A stretch of 64,000 bases of DNA from UBA6623 sp965248235 (GCA_965248235.1 CBDFIU010000003.1:1302001-1366000); one strand, 5' to 3'; positions 8,101-17,431 are shown, counted from the stretch's first letter. Notes: a model not told the origin generated them from the letters alone. Numbers and translations: made by a program.

Positions 8101-8328
8101 CTCTCACGTCGGCTGGATGGACTGCGGGGGCCACGGATGATCCACGAAGCCCACCGTATCGCCTACGGCAGGCCAGCCGGCGACGCCGAGGTCGCAGCCG
8201 GCGAGAAGTTCATCGAAAGGCAGCGGCGGTCCTACGAAAGCGAGGGCGAGACCGATGCCGCATGGACGGCCCGAACCGACTACTGCCAGACGCTGCTGGG
8301 CCTCAACGAATTCCTCTATATCCGATGA
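5143..8328 (+). CDS. PSCyt1/DUF1549/DUF1553 secreted protein
   Basis: About 1061 residues from ATG 5143, which gives a plausible signal peptide ending in TAQQ. An upstream in-frame ATG at 5059 would prepend unrelated residues. Order: PSCyt1 haem region with a CLPCH motif near residue 75, DUF1549 (SPIDRFILEKL... through PHYGERWARHWMDIVRFAES), a second CARCH site (VGCARCHDHKYDPIPTRDYY), a central beta-rich region, then DUF1553 (ARVIVNRLWHHHFGRG, STYQQSA). Such proteins are abundant in Planctomycetes and Acidobacteria, are exported, and pair with DUF1501 proteins as here; a role in polysaccharide breakdown is suggested but unproven. Confidence 0.85.
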   Translation: MSTGVIGFHRKIRGGEQALLLVAALSCAGALPPATAQQRDSLSPEESREHARRMARGIELFKQEVRPLLVERCLPCHGGGQTMGGFDLADRDSLVNSGKISETPAESRLLELIRHQQEPHMPFQQAKLPGEAIASIARWLELGAPYDDPLVDRPPEGPLQVSDEHRRFWSFRPLAPDATSRQTPTENGDWAGSPIDRFILEKLREKGLTPNPAADRRTLIRRAYLDLLGLPPAPSEVDAFVNDTSAGAWEGLIDRLLESPHYGERWARHWMDIVRFAESYGFESDYDRPYAYRYRDFLIQALNQDMPYDQFVRRQLAGDELAPDSPLALAATGFLGAGAFPTQITEAEFETARYDELDDMIGTMGTAMLGLTVGCARCHDHKYDPIPTRDYYRLASVFGRTIRSEIDYFPDQDEYRQAKAEWEAEHSALQEERAEYERRHLAGRFESWLGDIAQNGPPSLPSGKSWQILDLTQFRSSGGAELEEVEDGSILAMGPNPEFDTYTFIAETAARGITSIRVEALADPSLPHHGPGRSRSGRFHLGIILVKVQPLADEQVEPVEAELVRGRATAELDDDAGSAQSALRGTNVTIGWTLRPSGVGADQAGVFDFAEPVGFEGGTRLIVQLRFHYNTQYAMGRTRLSVSTADRPEAKPGGGVPQRVVEGLEALKSRRPGALSAGQRRALFRWFARSDEGRRKRDAALDAHRSKKPLSPKTKIQVTGDGFPLPRHDARDRGYPHFYKETHFLGRGNASNKSGVAPPGFLQVFMPSGRDETHWRVSAPPLWQRGGFRRASLARWITDVEGAGALLARVIVNRLWHHHFGRGIVATPSDFGMQGARPTHPELLDWLARDLVDHGWRLKRLHKMIMLSSTYQQSAHRDPEKADSDIDNLYRWRWTPRRLEAEAVRDSLLKVAGLLDERMFGPGSLDEKMRRRSIYFFIKRTELIPSMMLFDWPEHLVGIGRRPSTTVAPQALMFLNSPEARRYAEGLSRRLDGLRGPRMIHEAHRIAYGRPAGDAEVAAGEKFIERQRRSYESEGETDAAWTARTDYCQTLLGLNEFLYIR

Positions 8329-8544
8329 ACGAGGAGCTCGGGCAGCCCGCTACTCGCGGCCCAAGATGTTCGTATCAAGAACAACCCTCATTCACGCGGT
8401 CCGTACCGGACCTCCGCGCAAGCTTCATCGAGGGCGGCTTCGAGCTCTTCCTGTACGGTTTCTCTTTCTGCGCCGGTGCAGCGTAGCCAGGGCGCTGTAA
8501 CCGGGGCTCGCCATCCAACTCGGCTGTGCAACAATGATGTCACG

Positions 8545-9981
8545 ATGATTCCCCACAGCCTCTGCCGCCGCTCCCTGCTCGAGCGCTGCGGCATGGGACT
8601 GGGCATGCTCGGACTCGCAGGCGTCCTCCACGACGAAGGCCGCTTGTTCGCGTCGCCCTCGCTCGATCCGATGGCGCCTCGCGAGCCCCACTTCTCGCCC
8701 AAGGCCAAGCGCGTGATTTGGCTGTTCCTCAACGGCGGCCCCAGCCACATCGACACCTGGGACTACAAGCCCGAACTGACCAAGCGCCACGGGCAAGAGC
8801 TCGAGGGATTCGACCGCTTCACCGGCTTCTTCTCGAAGGAGGTCGGTGCGTTGATGAAGTCGCCGTTCGAGTTTTTGCCGCGCGGCGAGAGCGGCAAGAT
8901 GGTGTCGGAGATCTTTCCCCATCTCGGCGAGCACGTCGACAAGATGGCTTTCATCCACTCCGGATATACCGAGACCAACAATCACTCCCCGGCGCTGTTC
9001 ATGATGAACAGCGGGCAGGCGCGCATGGGTTTCCCGTGCCTTGGCTCGTGGCTGACCTACGGGCTCGGCAGCGAAAGCCGCGATCTGCCCGGGTTCGTCG
9101 TCATGTCCGATCCCAAAGGCCGCGGTCTTCCCAAGGGCGCCGCGGCGAATTGGAGCGCCGGCTTCCTCCCCGGCGTCTATCAAGGAACGTGGCTTCGCCC
9201 AACCGGCGACCCGATCAAAAACCTCGAGCGCGTGCCGGGCATGAACGACGCGCGGCAGCGCGCGCAGCTCGATTTGATGGCCGAGCTTAACCGCCGGGAC
9301 CTCGAGAAAAACCCCGGGGAGGCCGAGCTGGCGGCGCGAATCGAGAGTTTTGAATTGGCTTACCGCATGCAAATGGCGGCGCCGGAAGCGATGGACGTCG
9401 AACGGGAGCCGGCGCATATCCGGCAGCTATACGGTCTACACGAGGAACACTGTGGGCACATGGCTCGGCAATGCCTCATGGCACGGCGCCTCGTGGAGCG
9501 TGGCGTGCGCTTTGTCCAGATCTATTCCGGAGGCAATGAGAATCAGAGCGCCTGGGATGGCCACATCGACATCCACGGCAACCACTCGCGTTTCGCCGGC
9601 GAGACCGATCAGCCGATGGCGGCGCTGTTGACCGATCTGGAGCAGCGTGGTTTGCTCGAGGACACGCTCGTGATTTGGGGCGGTGAGTTCGGCCGGCTGC
9701 CGCTCGCTCAGATCGGGACCGCGAAACCCGGCCGCGATCACAATCCGCACTGCTTCACCGCCTGGATGGCCGGCGGCGGCGTCAAGGGGGGCGTCTCCTA
9801 CGGTGAGTCGGACGAGTTGGGCTTCAAGGCCGCGGTGAATCGAGTCTCGGTCAACGATTTTCACGCAACCATCCTTCACCTTTTGGGGCTCGAGCACGAG
9901 CGCCTAACGTACAAGTACAACGGTCGCCAGTTCCGCCTGACCGACGTTGCGGGCGAAGTGCTCGACGAGATCATCGCTTAA
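8545..9981 (+). CDS. DUF1501 secreted protein
   Basis: A 478-residue protein with a twin-arginine-like leader (CRRSLLERCGMGLGMLGLAG). Its core is DUF1501: KRVIWLFLNGGPSHIDTWDYKP at the N-terminus, HIDIHGNHSRFAGETD in the middle and DTLVIWGGEFGRLP near the end. The fold belongs to the alkaline phosphatase/sulfatase superfamily; substrate unknown. It follows the DUF1549/DUF1553 gene by 216 bp on the same strand, the usual pairing. The ATG at 8545 is chosen because the leader starts there; no strong ribosome-binding site is seen. Confidence 0.85.
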   Translation: MIPHSLCRRSLLERCGMGLGMLGLAGVLHDEGRLFASPSLDPMAPREPHFSPKAKRVIWLFLNGGPSHIDTWDYKPELTKRHGQELEGFDRFTGFFSKEVGALMKSPFEFLPRGESGKMVSEIFPHLGEHVDKMAFIHSGYTETNNHSPALFMMNSGQARMGFPCLGSWLTYGLGSESRDLPGFVVMSDPKGRGLPKGAAANWSAGFLPGVYQGTWLRPTGDPIKNLERVPGMNDARQRAQLDLMAELNRRDLEKNPGEAELAARIESFELAYRMQMAAPEAMDVEREPAHIRQLYGLHEEHCGHMARQCLMARRLVERGVRFVQIYSGGNENQSAWDGHIDIHGNHSRFAGETDQPMAALLTDLEQRGLLEDTLVIWGGEFGRLPLAQIGTAKPGRDHNPHCFTAWMAGGGVKGGVSYGESDELGFKAAVNRVSVNDFHATILHLLGLEHERLTYKYNGRQFRLTDVAGEVLDEIIA

Positions 9982-10029
9982 CGACGGGCTGCTGCCAGCT
10001 CTTGCCAGGGGGAGGCCCCTGGACCCCTT

Positions 10030-10810
10030 GAAGGGTAGCGCCGAGAATCGTGCGAATTTATACGCTAAGAGGTTTCGAGTCGGTGCTTGCTGGATCGGTG
10101 CAGGTATCGACCGGTACGAAGACGAGCTTGAGTTTCCAAGATGGACCAGTATTCACGCGAGTTCATCGCCGAGAAGGCCCGGCTGCGCCCCGAGGATCTC
10201 GGGCTCGTACGCACGGCACGACGATCTCACAACCAACTTGGCCTGGCGTACCAGATCGCCTTCATCCGGCTCACGGGGCGGGCGCCGGGCCAGCAACCTT
10301 TCGAGATCCTCGAGGACCTCGTGGGTTATGTGGCAACGGAGCTGAATGCGAATCCCCGAGATCTAGATCTCTATGCGCGGCGCCAGCCAACGCTCTCGGC
10401 CCATCTGGAGAGGGTCCGCGAGCACCTTGGCCTCACAGCCTTCAGCCAGCCGGCGCTTCGCACGCGGATCCGACGCGGGCTCCTCTCAAGGGAGAACAGC
10501 TACACGCCCTCGCCCGGTGCGTCCACTGGGCCGACTGGATCAGCGCGACTTCGAACGCCAAATCGGCGCGGCGAGCTGCCTGCTTCTCATCCTCGCAGCT
10601 ATCATCTATTGGCAGATTCGGGAGATCGATCGTGTTTTGAGCGAGGCGGGCTCGGATGGCCGGACGATCTCAACTTCGAGTTACTGTCCCATATCAGCCC
10701 GATCGGGTGGGACAACGTCCTCCTCTACGGCGAGTACCAGCTCAACCGCAGTCTCGTGCGAAGCGAAAGGCTTAGCGTATAAATTCGCACGATTCTGGGC
10801 GCTACCCTTC
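10030..10810 (+). mobile_element. Tn3-family internal-deletion derivative (781 bp)
   Basis: Two 40-bp inverted repeats (10030-10069 and 10771-10810) differ at one base. They have the Tn3 layout: GGGTAGCGCC outside and TACGCTAAG inside, comparable to the 38-bp repeats of Tn3. Between them only the two ends of a transposase remain, with no resolvase or passenger gene. The 5-bp flanks do not match, so no target duplication survives. It resembles a miniature Tn3-derived element that could be moved in trans. Confidence 0.8.
10141..10782 (+). pseudogene. tnpA: Tn3 transposase, fused N- and C-terminal remnants
   Basis: The first 120 or so residues match the DUF4158 N-terminus of Tn3 transposases (YSREFIAEKARLRPEDLGLV..., LGLAYQIAFIRLTGRAPG). 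After about 10480 the sequence jumps to the extreme C-terminus, spread over three frames: KGEQLHALARCVHWADW, then AIIYWQIREIDRVLSE, then LLSHISPIGWDNVLLYGEYQ. About 700 residues including the DDE core are missing, and two frameshifts affect the tail. No activity is possible. Confidence 0.8.
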
Positions 10811-10883
10811 ACAGTCTTGCGTGTCGGGAACCAACCTTTCCGGGGCAGACGGAATGCGAGCGCCCGCCGAAACAGGCGGTGGG

Positions 10884-12467
10884 TCAGCGATTCGACGGTA
10901 CCTTGACCACCCTGAACGCCGGCTTCTGCTCCAATTCGAGTTCCTTCTGCATCGCCTCGCCGACTTCATTCATCAGCCCGGCGCCCTCTTCACGCCGGCC
11001 CTGATCTAAATAGAGCTGCCCAAGTTGATACTTCGCGGCGACCGAGTCCGGATTCAATCGGACAGCCGCTTCGAGGTTGCGAATCGCGCCTTCCGGATCG
11101 CTCTCGATCAGAAGCTTTCCAAGGCGATAGTAGGCCGAAGAAAAATCAGCGTTCAACCGGATCGCCGTCTTGAGGTGGCTCACGGCAATTTGCGCCGCGT
11201 CTGTTTCCGCGTCTTCTTCAGCACGAGACCGATCGAGAGCAAAACCGTAAAGGTAGTGAATATAGAAATCCTCAGGGAAGCGGTCCAACCCGCCCCGTAA
11301 AGTGGCCAGCGCTTCCGGCATTTCCCCGGAAAGAAGTTGGCTGACGGCCAGCGCCGCCAACGCCACCGAATGATCGTCTCCCAGTGCGATGGCTCGCGAA
11401 AAGATTTTCTTCGCCTTATCGTGATTCTGCGAATGCTCCAACGTGATGCCCTTCTGAACCAATAGGCGGTATGAACCGGGCAATTGCTGCAGTCCGAGGT
11501 CGAGGATTTCGAGGGCAAGAGCACTATTTCTGTACTTTGTGCAGAGGGCGCTCAGCTCGATGTAGTGGTCTTCGGACTTCGGCTCAAGCTGGATAGCCTT
11601 TCTCAGTGCTTCGATGGCCGTATCCAGCTTGCCCGACGCCTCGGCGATCTGTGCGAGGAGCGTGAGCAGGCTGCCATCGGGCGATCTGTTCGACAGGTCT
11701 TCAGCCAATGCCAGCGCCTCGTCGCTCCGACCGGCTTTCGCCAGCAGATCCACGCGGTAGTATCCAACCCCCGGCAGCCGGGGGTCCAATTGCTCGGCCC
11801 GGGCGAGGTCGGCCAAGGCCTCCTTGTGGCGTCCCCGGGCCGATAGCAGTGCCGCGATGTCGGCATAATCGGCGGCCGTGAGGTCGCTCCGGCTGCGGAG
11901 CATCCCAAGCAGATCATCAGCCCGTACCGCATCCCCCTCATGCCCCAAAGACCGCGCGAAGCCGATAAGAGATTGCGGTTGGCTGTTGATCAGATCACCG
12001 GCCTGCTCGAAATGCCGCACGGCGTTCTTGTGTTGGCGTTGTTCCGAGGCGATCATCCCCAAGAACAGGCTTGCCTGGGCGTGTAGCGCGGGGGTCTCGA
12101 TCAGGCTGAGCCAATGAGATTTTGCTTCGCCGTAACGGCCGAGATTGAATTCGGCGAGGGCAAGATTTTTCCGCGCCGGATTGAAGCTTTGATCGATTTT
12201 GAGAGCCTTTTCAAAATACGGAATCGAATCTTCGGTTCGGTTCCTCAGGCACAGGGTCGCCCCGATCATATTCAGCACGACGACATTATCGGGGTTGTGT
12301 TTTCCGGCCTCTTCGAAGAAAGCCAGAGCCTGATCGGTCCGGCCCGAGCGAAGGTGCTCCATGCCCGGCGAAAGATCGGCAGCACGGGCGCTGAGCGTCG
12401 TCAGACCCAGTAACGCAACGAGAGAAACCGGCGCTATGGCTCGAAATGGACCCCGAGATTCAGGCAT
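10884..12467 (-). CDS. Secreted tetratricopeptide-repeat protein
   Basis: 527 residues with a signal peptide cleaved near ARAADLS. The remainder is a chain of about a dozen TPR units (for example ALKIDQSFNPARKNLALAE, AIRLNADFSSAYYRLGKLL, AVRLNPDSVAAKYQLGQLY), so it is a protein-interaction scaffold in the periplasm or outer envelope. The CRTAC1-like gene lies just upstream on the same strand; TPR and ASPIC/UnbV genes often occur together in Acidobacteria. Before IS1595 insertion the two were about 110 bp apart. Partner unknown. Confidence 0.8.
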   Translation of the reverse strand: MPESRGPFRAIAPVSLVALLGLTTLSARAADLSPGMEHLRSGRTDQALAFFEEAGKHNPDNVVVLNMIGATLCLRNRTEDSIPYFEKALKIDQSFNPARKNLALAEFNLGRYGEAKSHWLSLIETPALHAQASLFLGMIASEQRQHKNAVRHFEQAGDLINSQPQSLIGFARSLGHEGDAVRADDLLGMLRSRSDLTAADYADIAALLSARGRHKEALADLARAEQLDPRLPGVGYYRVDLLAKAGRSDEALALAEDLSNRSPDGSLLTLLAQIAEASGKLDTAIEALRKAIQLEPKSEDHYIELSALCTKYRNSALALEILDLGLQQLPGSYRLLVQKGITLEHSQNHDKAKKIFSRAIALGDDHSVALAALAVSQLLSGEMPEALATLRGGLDRFPEDFYIHYLYGFALDRSRAEEDAETDAAQIAVSHLKTAIRLNADFSSAYYRLGKLLIESDPEGAIRNLEAAVRLNPDSVAAKYQLGQLYLDQGRREEGAGLMNEVGEAMQKELELEQKPAFRVVKVPSNR

Positions 12468-12611
12468 GTGGGCTAAGATCGCGCGAGGGTCGTGACCGCG
12501 TCGGCGCTTTGCGAGGCGGTTTGTTCTTTGGCCGCCGAAGACGGTGCACCCTATACCTTATACAATCTTAACGCGGGCTACGCCGAATCGCGAGGCTCGA
12601 TAATCGTGAGG

Positions 12612-13647
12612 GATGGGTATTTACTTGACTCAGGTATTGGGAAATAGCCCCTACATGTTGTGGTCGTCCGTAGCGCGTGTCGCGGTGCCTCCGACCAGCG
12701 ATTTGTAGGGTGCCGGTGGCACGGCGACGGCCTGTTGAACCAGGCGGTAAAAGAGCTTGCCTCGACTTCTGGACTTGCGGCGGTTGAAGCGGAAGGCGAA
12801 TTCGTCGAGGTAGGAGTCGAGATGCTCGTGACTGACCGCTCCTTGATGCGTGCCCAGTATCCAGCGCTTCACTAACGACACCACGCGGTGCACCCGGGGG
12901 AGCAGTTTCGAGGCGCGCGCCGGTTGCCCCTCCAGGTAGCTCACCTCGTGGCGATAGCCGTCGCCTTCGAGCGGTTCGTATCCCAGCCAACCGTCGGTAT
13001 GGACCACGCTGCCGGGTTCGATCGACTCGCCGACGAAGGCCATCAAGCTGTCCCCGGAGGCGTTGGGAATGGTGCGTATCCGAACCCGCCCGATGCCGGC
13101 ACCATCTTCCTCGGCCGCTACTACAATCAGCGCCTCAGCGTCGGTTTGGCGACCGCGCACGCCCTCCTCCAAGCCTCCTAAGTAAGTCTCGTCAACCTCC
13201 ACGCGCCCGCTGAGCCGATCGCGTCCGGGCCGCACCATGGCGCGCCGGAGCTTATGCAACCAAGTCCAGGCCGTTTTGTAGCTGCCCAGGCCCAACACCC
13301 GCTGCAAGCCCAGCGCGCTCGCCCCGTTCTTCTGGCTCGTGAGCCACCACATCGCTCGAAACCAACTCTGGAGGGGTTGGCGGGTGTCTTGAAATATTGT
13401 GCCCGCCGTTGGAGAAGCTTGATGCCCGCAGCCGGCGCACTCCAGCAGCGCTGTCCGCACCGCCCACGCTTTGTCGTGCCCGCATCGCGGACAACGAAAA
13501 CCCTCCGGCCAGCGGAGTTGACACAGATACTCTCGACAGGCCTGCTCGGTGGCGAAACGCGCCTCGAACTCGGCCAGATTCCGAGGATAATCTTCCATTT
13601 CCCCGATCCTACATCTTGTGGTCACCTGAGTCAAGTAAATACCCATC
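12612..13647 (-). mobile_element. IS1595-family element, copy 1 (1036 bp)
   Basis: Terminal inverted repeats begin GATGGGTATTTACTTGACTC. A perfect 8-bp target duplication TCGTGAGG lies at 12604-12611 and 13648-13655, the length expected for IS1595. It is nearly identical to the copies at 36568 and 43715, implying recent transposition. Confidence 0.92.
12651..13598 (-). CDS. IS1595-family transposase (ISXO2-like), copy 1
   Basis: 315 residues starting MEDYPRNLAEFEARF; a longer frame only translates the inverted repeat. The N-terminal zinc ribbon is CPRCGHDKAW...CAGCGHQ (about residues 35-60). The ISXO2-like DDE domain has VDETYLGG, VVHTDGWLGY and the C-terminal YLDEFAFRFNRRK. It differs from copy 2 by Glu instead of Lys in QTDAEALIV and a silent change. 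Intact, so probably the best candidate for an active source copy together with copy 2. Confidence 0.9.
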   Translation of the reverse strand: MEDYPRNLAEFEARFATEQACREYLCQLRWPEGFRCPRCGHDKAWAVRTALLECAGCGHQASPTAGTIFQDTRQPLQSWFRAMWWLTSQKNGASALGLQRVLGLGSYKTAWTWLHKLRRAMVRPGRDRLSGRVEVDETYLGGLEEGVRGRQTDAEALIVVAAEEDGAGIGRVRIRTIPNASGDSLMAFVGESIEPGSVVHTDGWLGYEPLEGDGYRHEVSYLEGQPARASKLLPRVHRVVSLVKRWILGTHQGAVSHEHLDSYLDEFAFRFNRRKSRSRGKLFYRLVQQAVAVPPAPYKSLVGGTATRATDDHNM

Positions 13648-15402
13648 TCGTGAGGATTTGATCCGCCGCCACATCGCGCAAGACCTGCTTAGTTCCCAGA
13701 GGCCATCGGATCTCCAACGTCGCCGACTCGGCCTCTCCCAGCCCGAAATGAAGGCGCGGGTCATTGCAGGAATAGAAACTCGACTGGGCCATGACCTCTT
13801 GCACCTGACTTCGGGAACCATAGGAGCACACGACCCGCGCGCCGATCGCGCTACGGTTCGACACCGTACCGACTAACTTCAACTTGAGCCAGTGATTGTT
13901 TCCCTTGACGTCGTTGCGGAGAAGCGACGGCGGCTCGTTGAGGTTGACGACGAGCACATCGATGTCGCCGTCATTGTCAAAGTCGCCGAAGGCGCAGCCA
14001 CGGCTCGAGTGCGCCGCGGTAAGCCCGGGCCCGACGCCTTCGGTCAGTTGCTCGAGACGGCCGTTGCCGAGATTCCTGAACAGAACATCCGGCGTTTTGA
14101 ACGGATAGGCCGGTAGCTTCTCCTCGATCTCCGGATAGATATTTCCCGTCGTGTAGAAGAAATCCGGCAGGCCGTCGTTGTCAAGATCGACGATACCGGC
14201 GCCCCAACAGACATAGCGAACTTCGACCGCCAGGCCTGATGACAGCGTGTGGTCTTTGAATCTCCCTTTCCCGTTGTTGACATACAGGATATTCGTATCG
14301 TCGGCGAAGTGCGTCTTGAGAATGTCAAGGCTGCCGTCAAGGTTGATATCCCCGATGCCGACGCCCATGCCGGCCTGTTCCTGGCCGTCTTCATTGAGGG
14401 CGACGCCGCTGAGGATGCCGACTTCCTCGAAGGTGCCGTCTTGCTTGTTGCGAAAAAGAAGGCTGGGCGTCGAATCGCAGGCGACATAGATGTCGGGCCA
14501 GCCGTCATTATCAAAGTCGGCGGCCACAACCGTCATGCCGAAGCCGGGGCGCGCCTTCGCAATGCCCGCTTCTTCGCTGACCTCCCGAAACGTTCCGTCA
14601 CCGTTGTTGCGGTAAAGAGAGTGTCTGGAGAAAGGCAATCCGCGGGGACCACAGTGAACCGGGACTCCTTTCCAGTTGCACGTCTGCATGCCGGGCTTCG
14701 GCGCGCTGTCGAAGTCGAAGTGACAGTAATTCGATACGAACAGGTCGAGATCGCCGTCGCGGTCGTAATCAACCCAGCAGCAACCCGCGCCCCAACGGAC
14801 GTCGCTGTCGAGAAGGCCGGCCTCTTCGGTTACATCGGTGAAAGTGCCGTCGCCGTTGTTGCGGTAAAGAGTGTTTTGGCCATAGGCCGTGATGAAGAGA
14901 TCATCAAAGCCGTCGTTGTTGTAATCGCCGACCGTGACGGCCGAAGCCCAACTGGTTCGCAGCAGACCCGCCTTTTCGGTGACGTCTGTGAAGGTCCCAT
15001 CGCGATGGTTCTTGTAGAGGCGACTACTCGTTCCCTCGGGCGCTCCGGCCACGCGCGACCCGCTCAAAACCAGCAGATCCATCCAGCCGTCATTGTCGTA
15101 GTCAATGAACGCGCAGCCGCAACCGACGGTCTCGATGATGTAGTCCTTGCGGTCGACGGGCCCGTAGATGGTCGGGTGTCGCAGTCCGGCCTCCGCGGCT
15201 ACGTCGACAAAGCGCGCGGCAAAGGGTTTTCCGGAAAGTGCGGCTCTCTTCCGCGCCTTGACGTTTCGGGGTGCCACGCCTTGTCCCCGGGCGATGGGCG
15301 CCGCAAGCAAAGCCAATAACTCTCGTCTCGAAGTCTTCAATCGCCCCCCGCCACAGACAAGTTTAGCGAGTTGATTGCCGTCGGGAAAACCCCGACAGGC
15401 TT

Positions 15403-15666
15403 TTAGGCTCCCGCCGACGGCTCACAGGCGAACTTGGCGTTGTGCTCCGGCAGATACTGCTCGTCGAGATAGCGGTTCGCCGCCTCGTAATCGGCAATGC
15501 CTTTGAGCCGCATCTTCTTGATCAGGCGGTCTTGATGGGTGCCGTGATGACGCTCCACGCGGCCCTTCGCTTGCGGTGACGAAGCGGCGATGATACCAAT
15601 GCCGAGCTTGGCGCACATGCGTCCGAACTGCGTCTCGGGCTCGATGCCGGCGATCGGCTGGAACAC
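15403..15666 (-). pseudogene. ISNCY-type transposase fragment
   Basis: About 87 residues of an rve-type integrase core: TQFGRMCAKLGIGIIAAS, SPQAKGRVERHHGTHQDRL and IADYEAANRYLDEQYLPEHN. Both ends are missing. Its 5' side abuts the truncated O-antigen ligase at about 15664, so this insertion or a following deletion removed the front of that gene. Confidence 0.7.
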
Positions 15667-16399
15667 GGTCGGTGAGATCTCGGCCGTCCTCGCCGTGGTG
15701 TGCCTCGCGCGAGTCTGCTTTCGCCCCCATGGATGGTCGCGCGGGGCGCTCTACTTGACGGGCCTGGTCGCAGCTTTGGCGACGCTGATTCTTTCGGCTT
15801 CGCGCAGCTCGATTGCCGGCCTGGTGGGTGCCGCCGCCATGTTGATTGCCGCCAAGCGTCTCGGCAGTTTGGCCCTGCTGACTTTGGGCGTCCTGACGAT
15901 CGGGTTCCAAACCCAACTGGGAGACACGGCCGTCAACTACCTGCTGCGGGGACAGACTCGCGATGCGTTTTACTCCTTTAGCGGACGCGTGCAACTGTGG
16001 GAATACGGAATCGAAAGGCTTGCGGTAAGTCCGCTCGGCGGATTCGGAGCCTATGCGGGCGGTCGTTTCGTCGCGGTGGCCAACTACAACGATGCTTCTC
16101 GAGATTTGGCCTCGAACGTTCTCAACACCTTTCTTGAAGTCTTGTTGGGAACGTCGTTTTGGGGCCTGATCCCCTTGTTGGTGGCTTTCGGCGGCGCTTG
16201 GTGGTTGCTCATGCGGCACGGGTGGACCGCGACCGCCGGTTCGCCAAGTCGCGCCTTAGCGATGGAAACGCTCGGAGTGTTAGGAGTCATCACCGTGCGT
16301 TCGGTCTTCACCGTGAAGTTCGTCTGGCACCCTGCTCTGCTTTTCCTCGCGGTTGTGGGTTACGCCGAGGTCTTGCGCCGGAGCGAGCGGTTTCCCTGA
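15664..16399 (+). pseudogene. O-antigen ligase/polymerase, 5'-truncated
   Basis: About 245 residues of a multi-spanning Wzy_C protein. Hydrophobic segments flank the motifs LILSASRSSIAGLVGAAAM and SFSGRVQLWEYGIERL, the region that joins or polymerises undecaprenyl-linked glycans in this family. Family members have about 400-450 residues, so roughly the first half is gone. An open frame extends back to 15590 but only as antisense of the ISNCY fragment. WecG/TagA and a glycosyltransferase follow on the same strand, so this was a surface-polysaccharide operon. Confidence 0.75.
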
Positions 16400-16530
16400 A
16401 CGAGGTTCAGGCAACAAAGCGCGGCGACGTTCCCCGATGCCCCGATGGACCGTAATCCGTCTACACGATCAACCTTGCCATGCCGATCTCATCCTTAACG
16501 ATTCTTCTTCTCGGATCGGGTTGAAATGAC

Positions 16531-17358
16531 ATGAGCAAGCTACCGCCCAAATACCCCGTCGTCGGCGTCGGCATCAGCGCCACCAACTACGGCGAAGTGC
16601 TGCGACTGAGCCGCGATTGGATCGCCCGTAAACACACCGCGCCCGATTCGGAAAAGCCGCCTTCGCGCTCGATCTTCGTCTGTACGGTCAACGCCGTCAT
16701 GAAAGGCGTCTTCGACCCGGAGTTTCGGGCTCTGCTCAACCGGGGCGATATCGCCACGACCGACGGCGTGCCGCTCGCCTGGGTCCTGCGCTCGATGGGC
16801 GTTCGGCGCCAACCTCGCGTCTACGGTCCCAATCTGATGTTGGCGTTATGCGGACAGGCAGCGCGTCTCGGTCACCGCATCTACCTGTTTGGCGGCCGCG
16901 AAGACGTGGTTCCCGAGTTATGCCGGGTGTTACACAAGAAATTTCCGAGTCTGGAAATCGCCGGCTCCTATGCTCACCGCGACCCGCCCGGCGATTCCAA
17001 CGCAGCGCGAGAGGCCGCCGAAGCAGTCCGCAAGTCCGGAGCGGATATCGTCTTCGTCGGTTTCGGGCAACCGCGCCAAGAGCAATGGATGGTCCGGCAC
17101 GCCGCGGACTTGCCCGGGGCCCTGATGGTTGGCGTCGGAGCGGCGTTCGACTTTCACGTCGGTCGCGTGCGCCAGGCCCCTGGGTGGATGCAAGATCGAG
17201 GTCTCGAGTGGCTCTTTCGACTGCTGACGGAACCCCGCCGTTTGTGGAAGAGGTACGTCCTGCTGAACCCGCTGTTCCTTTTGATGTGGGCCCTACAGTG
17301 GCTGGGCGTGCTGCGCTACCCGCAATTCGATACGGCAGCCGCGCCTCGACGTAGCTAA
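16531..17358 (+). CDS. WecG/TagA/CpsF-family glycosyltransferase
   Basis: 275 residues. Family signatures are in order: VCTVNAVMKGVFDPEFR, ATTDGVPLAWVLR (catalytic Asp region), RVYGPNLM, IYLFGG, VFVGFGQPRQEQWM and GVGAAFDFHVGRVRQAPGWM. GT26 enzymes add ManNAc(A) or a similar sugar to a lipid-linked acceptor during O-antigen, ECA or teichoic-acid synthesis. A C-terminal hydrophobic helix could hold it at the membrane. It appears to be the only fully intact gene of this polysaccharide cluster. Confidence 0.88.
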   Translation: MSKLPPKYPVVGVGISATNYGEVLRLSRDWIARKHTAPDSEKPPSRSIFVCTVNAVMKGVFDPEFRALLNRGDIATTDGVPLAWVLRSMGVRRQPRVYGPNLMLALCGQAARLGHRIYLFGGREDVVPELCRVLHKKFPSLEIAGSYAHRDPPGDSNAAREAAEAVRKSGADIVFVGFGQPRQEQWMVRHAADLPGALMVGVGAAFDFHVGRVRQAPGWMQDRGLEWLFRLLTEPRRLWKRYVLLNPLFLLMWALQWLGVLRYPQFDTAAAPRRS

Positions 17359-17431
17359 CGCAAACTCACCGCAACCGCAAGGGGCTCTGAATCCGCGTTC
17401 CGAAATGTGCGCGCGGGCACTCATCCTTCCC

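Larger units (their letters stand above)
12578..15340 (-). pseudogene. CRTAC1-like FG-GAP/ASPIC-UnbV protein interrupted by IS1595 copy 1
   Basis: From TTG 15340 (leader KTSRRELLALLAAPIARGQG) the protein has five or more FG-GAP/VCBS calcium-binding beta-propeller repeats (DYNNDGFDDLFITAYG, DYDRDGDLDLFVSNY, DFDNDGWPDIYVACDS and others). It ends in an ASPIC/UnbV domain (NRSAIGARV, FGLGEAESATLEIRWPLG). IS1595 splits codons near 13648-13655. Removing the element and one target copy gives the original ending QILTIIEPRDSA with stop at 12578-12580. The present frame runs into the IS and stops at 13631 after RWVFT. Only about eight residues change, so the protein may still work. Confidence 0.85.

Noticed and set aside
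8329..8544. Small frame MNEELGQPATRGPRCSYQEQ between the DUF1553 and DUF1501 genes
   Set aside because: No ribosome-binding site of its own and no protein-like features; overlaps the upstream stop by chance.
12599..13646. Longer IS1595 transposase start inside the inverted repeat (MGIYLTQVTT...)
   Set aside because: Those residues merely translate the terminal repeat; the conserved protein starts at MEDYPRNL.
15422..16219. Long minus-strand frame across the ISNCY fragment and ligase
   Set aside because: Composition is Arg/Gln/Ser-rich shadow; the plus-strand ligase and the other minus frame give real motifs.
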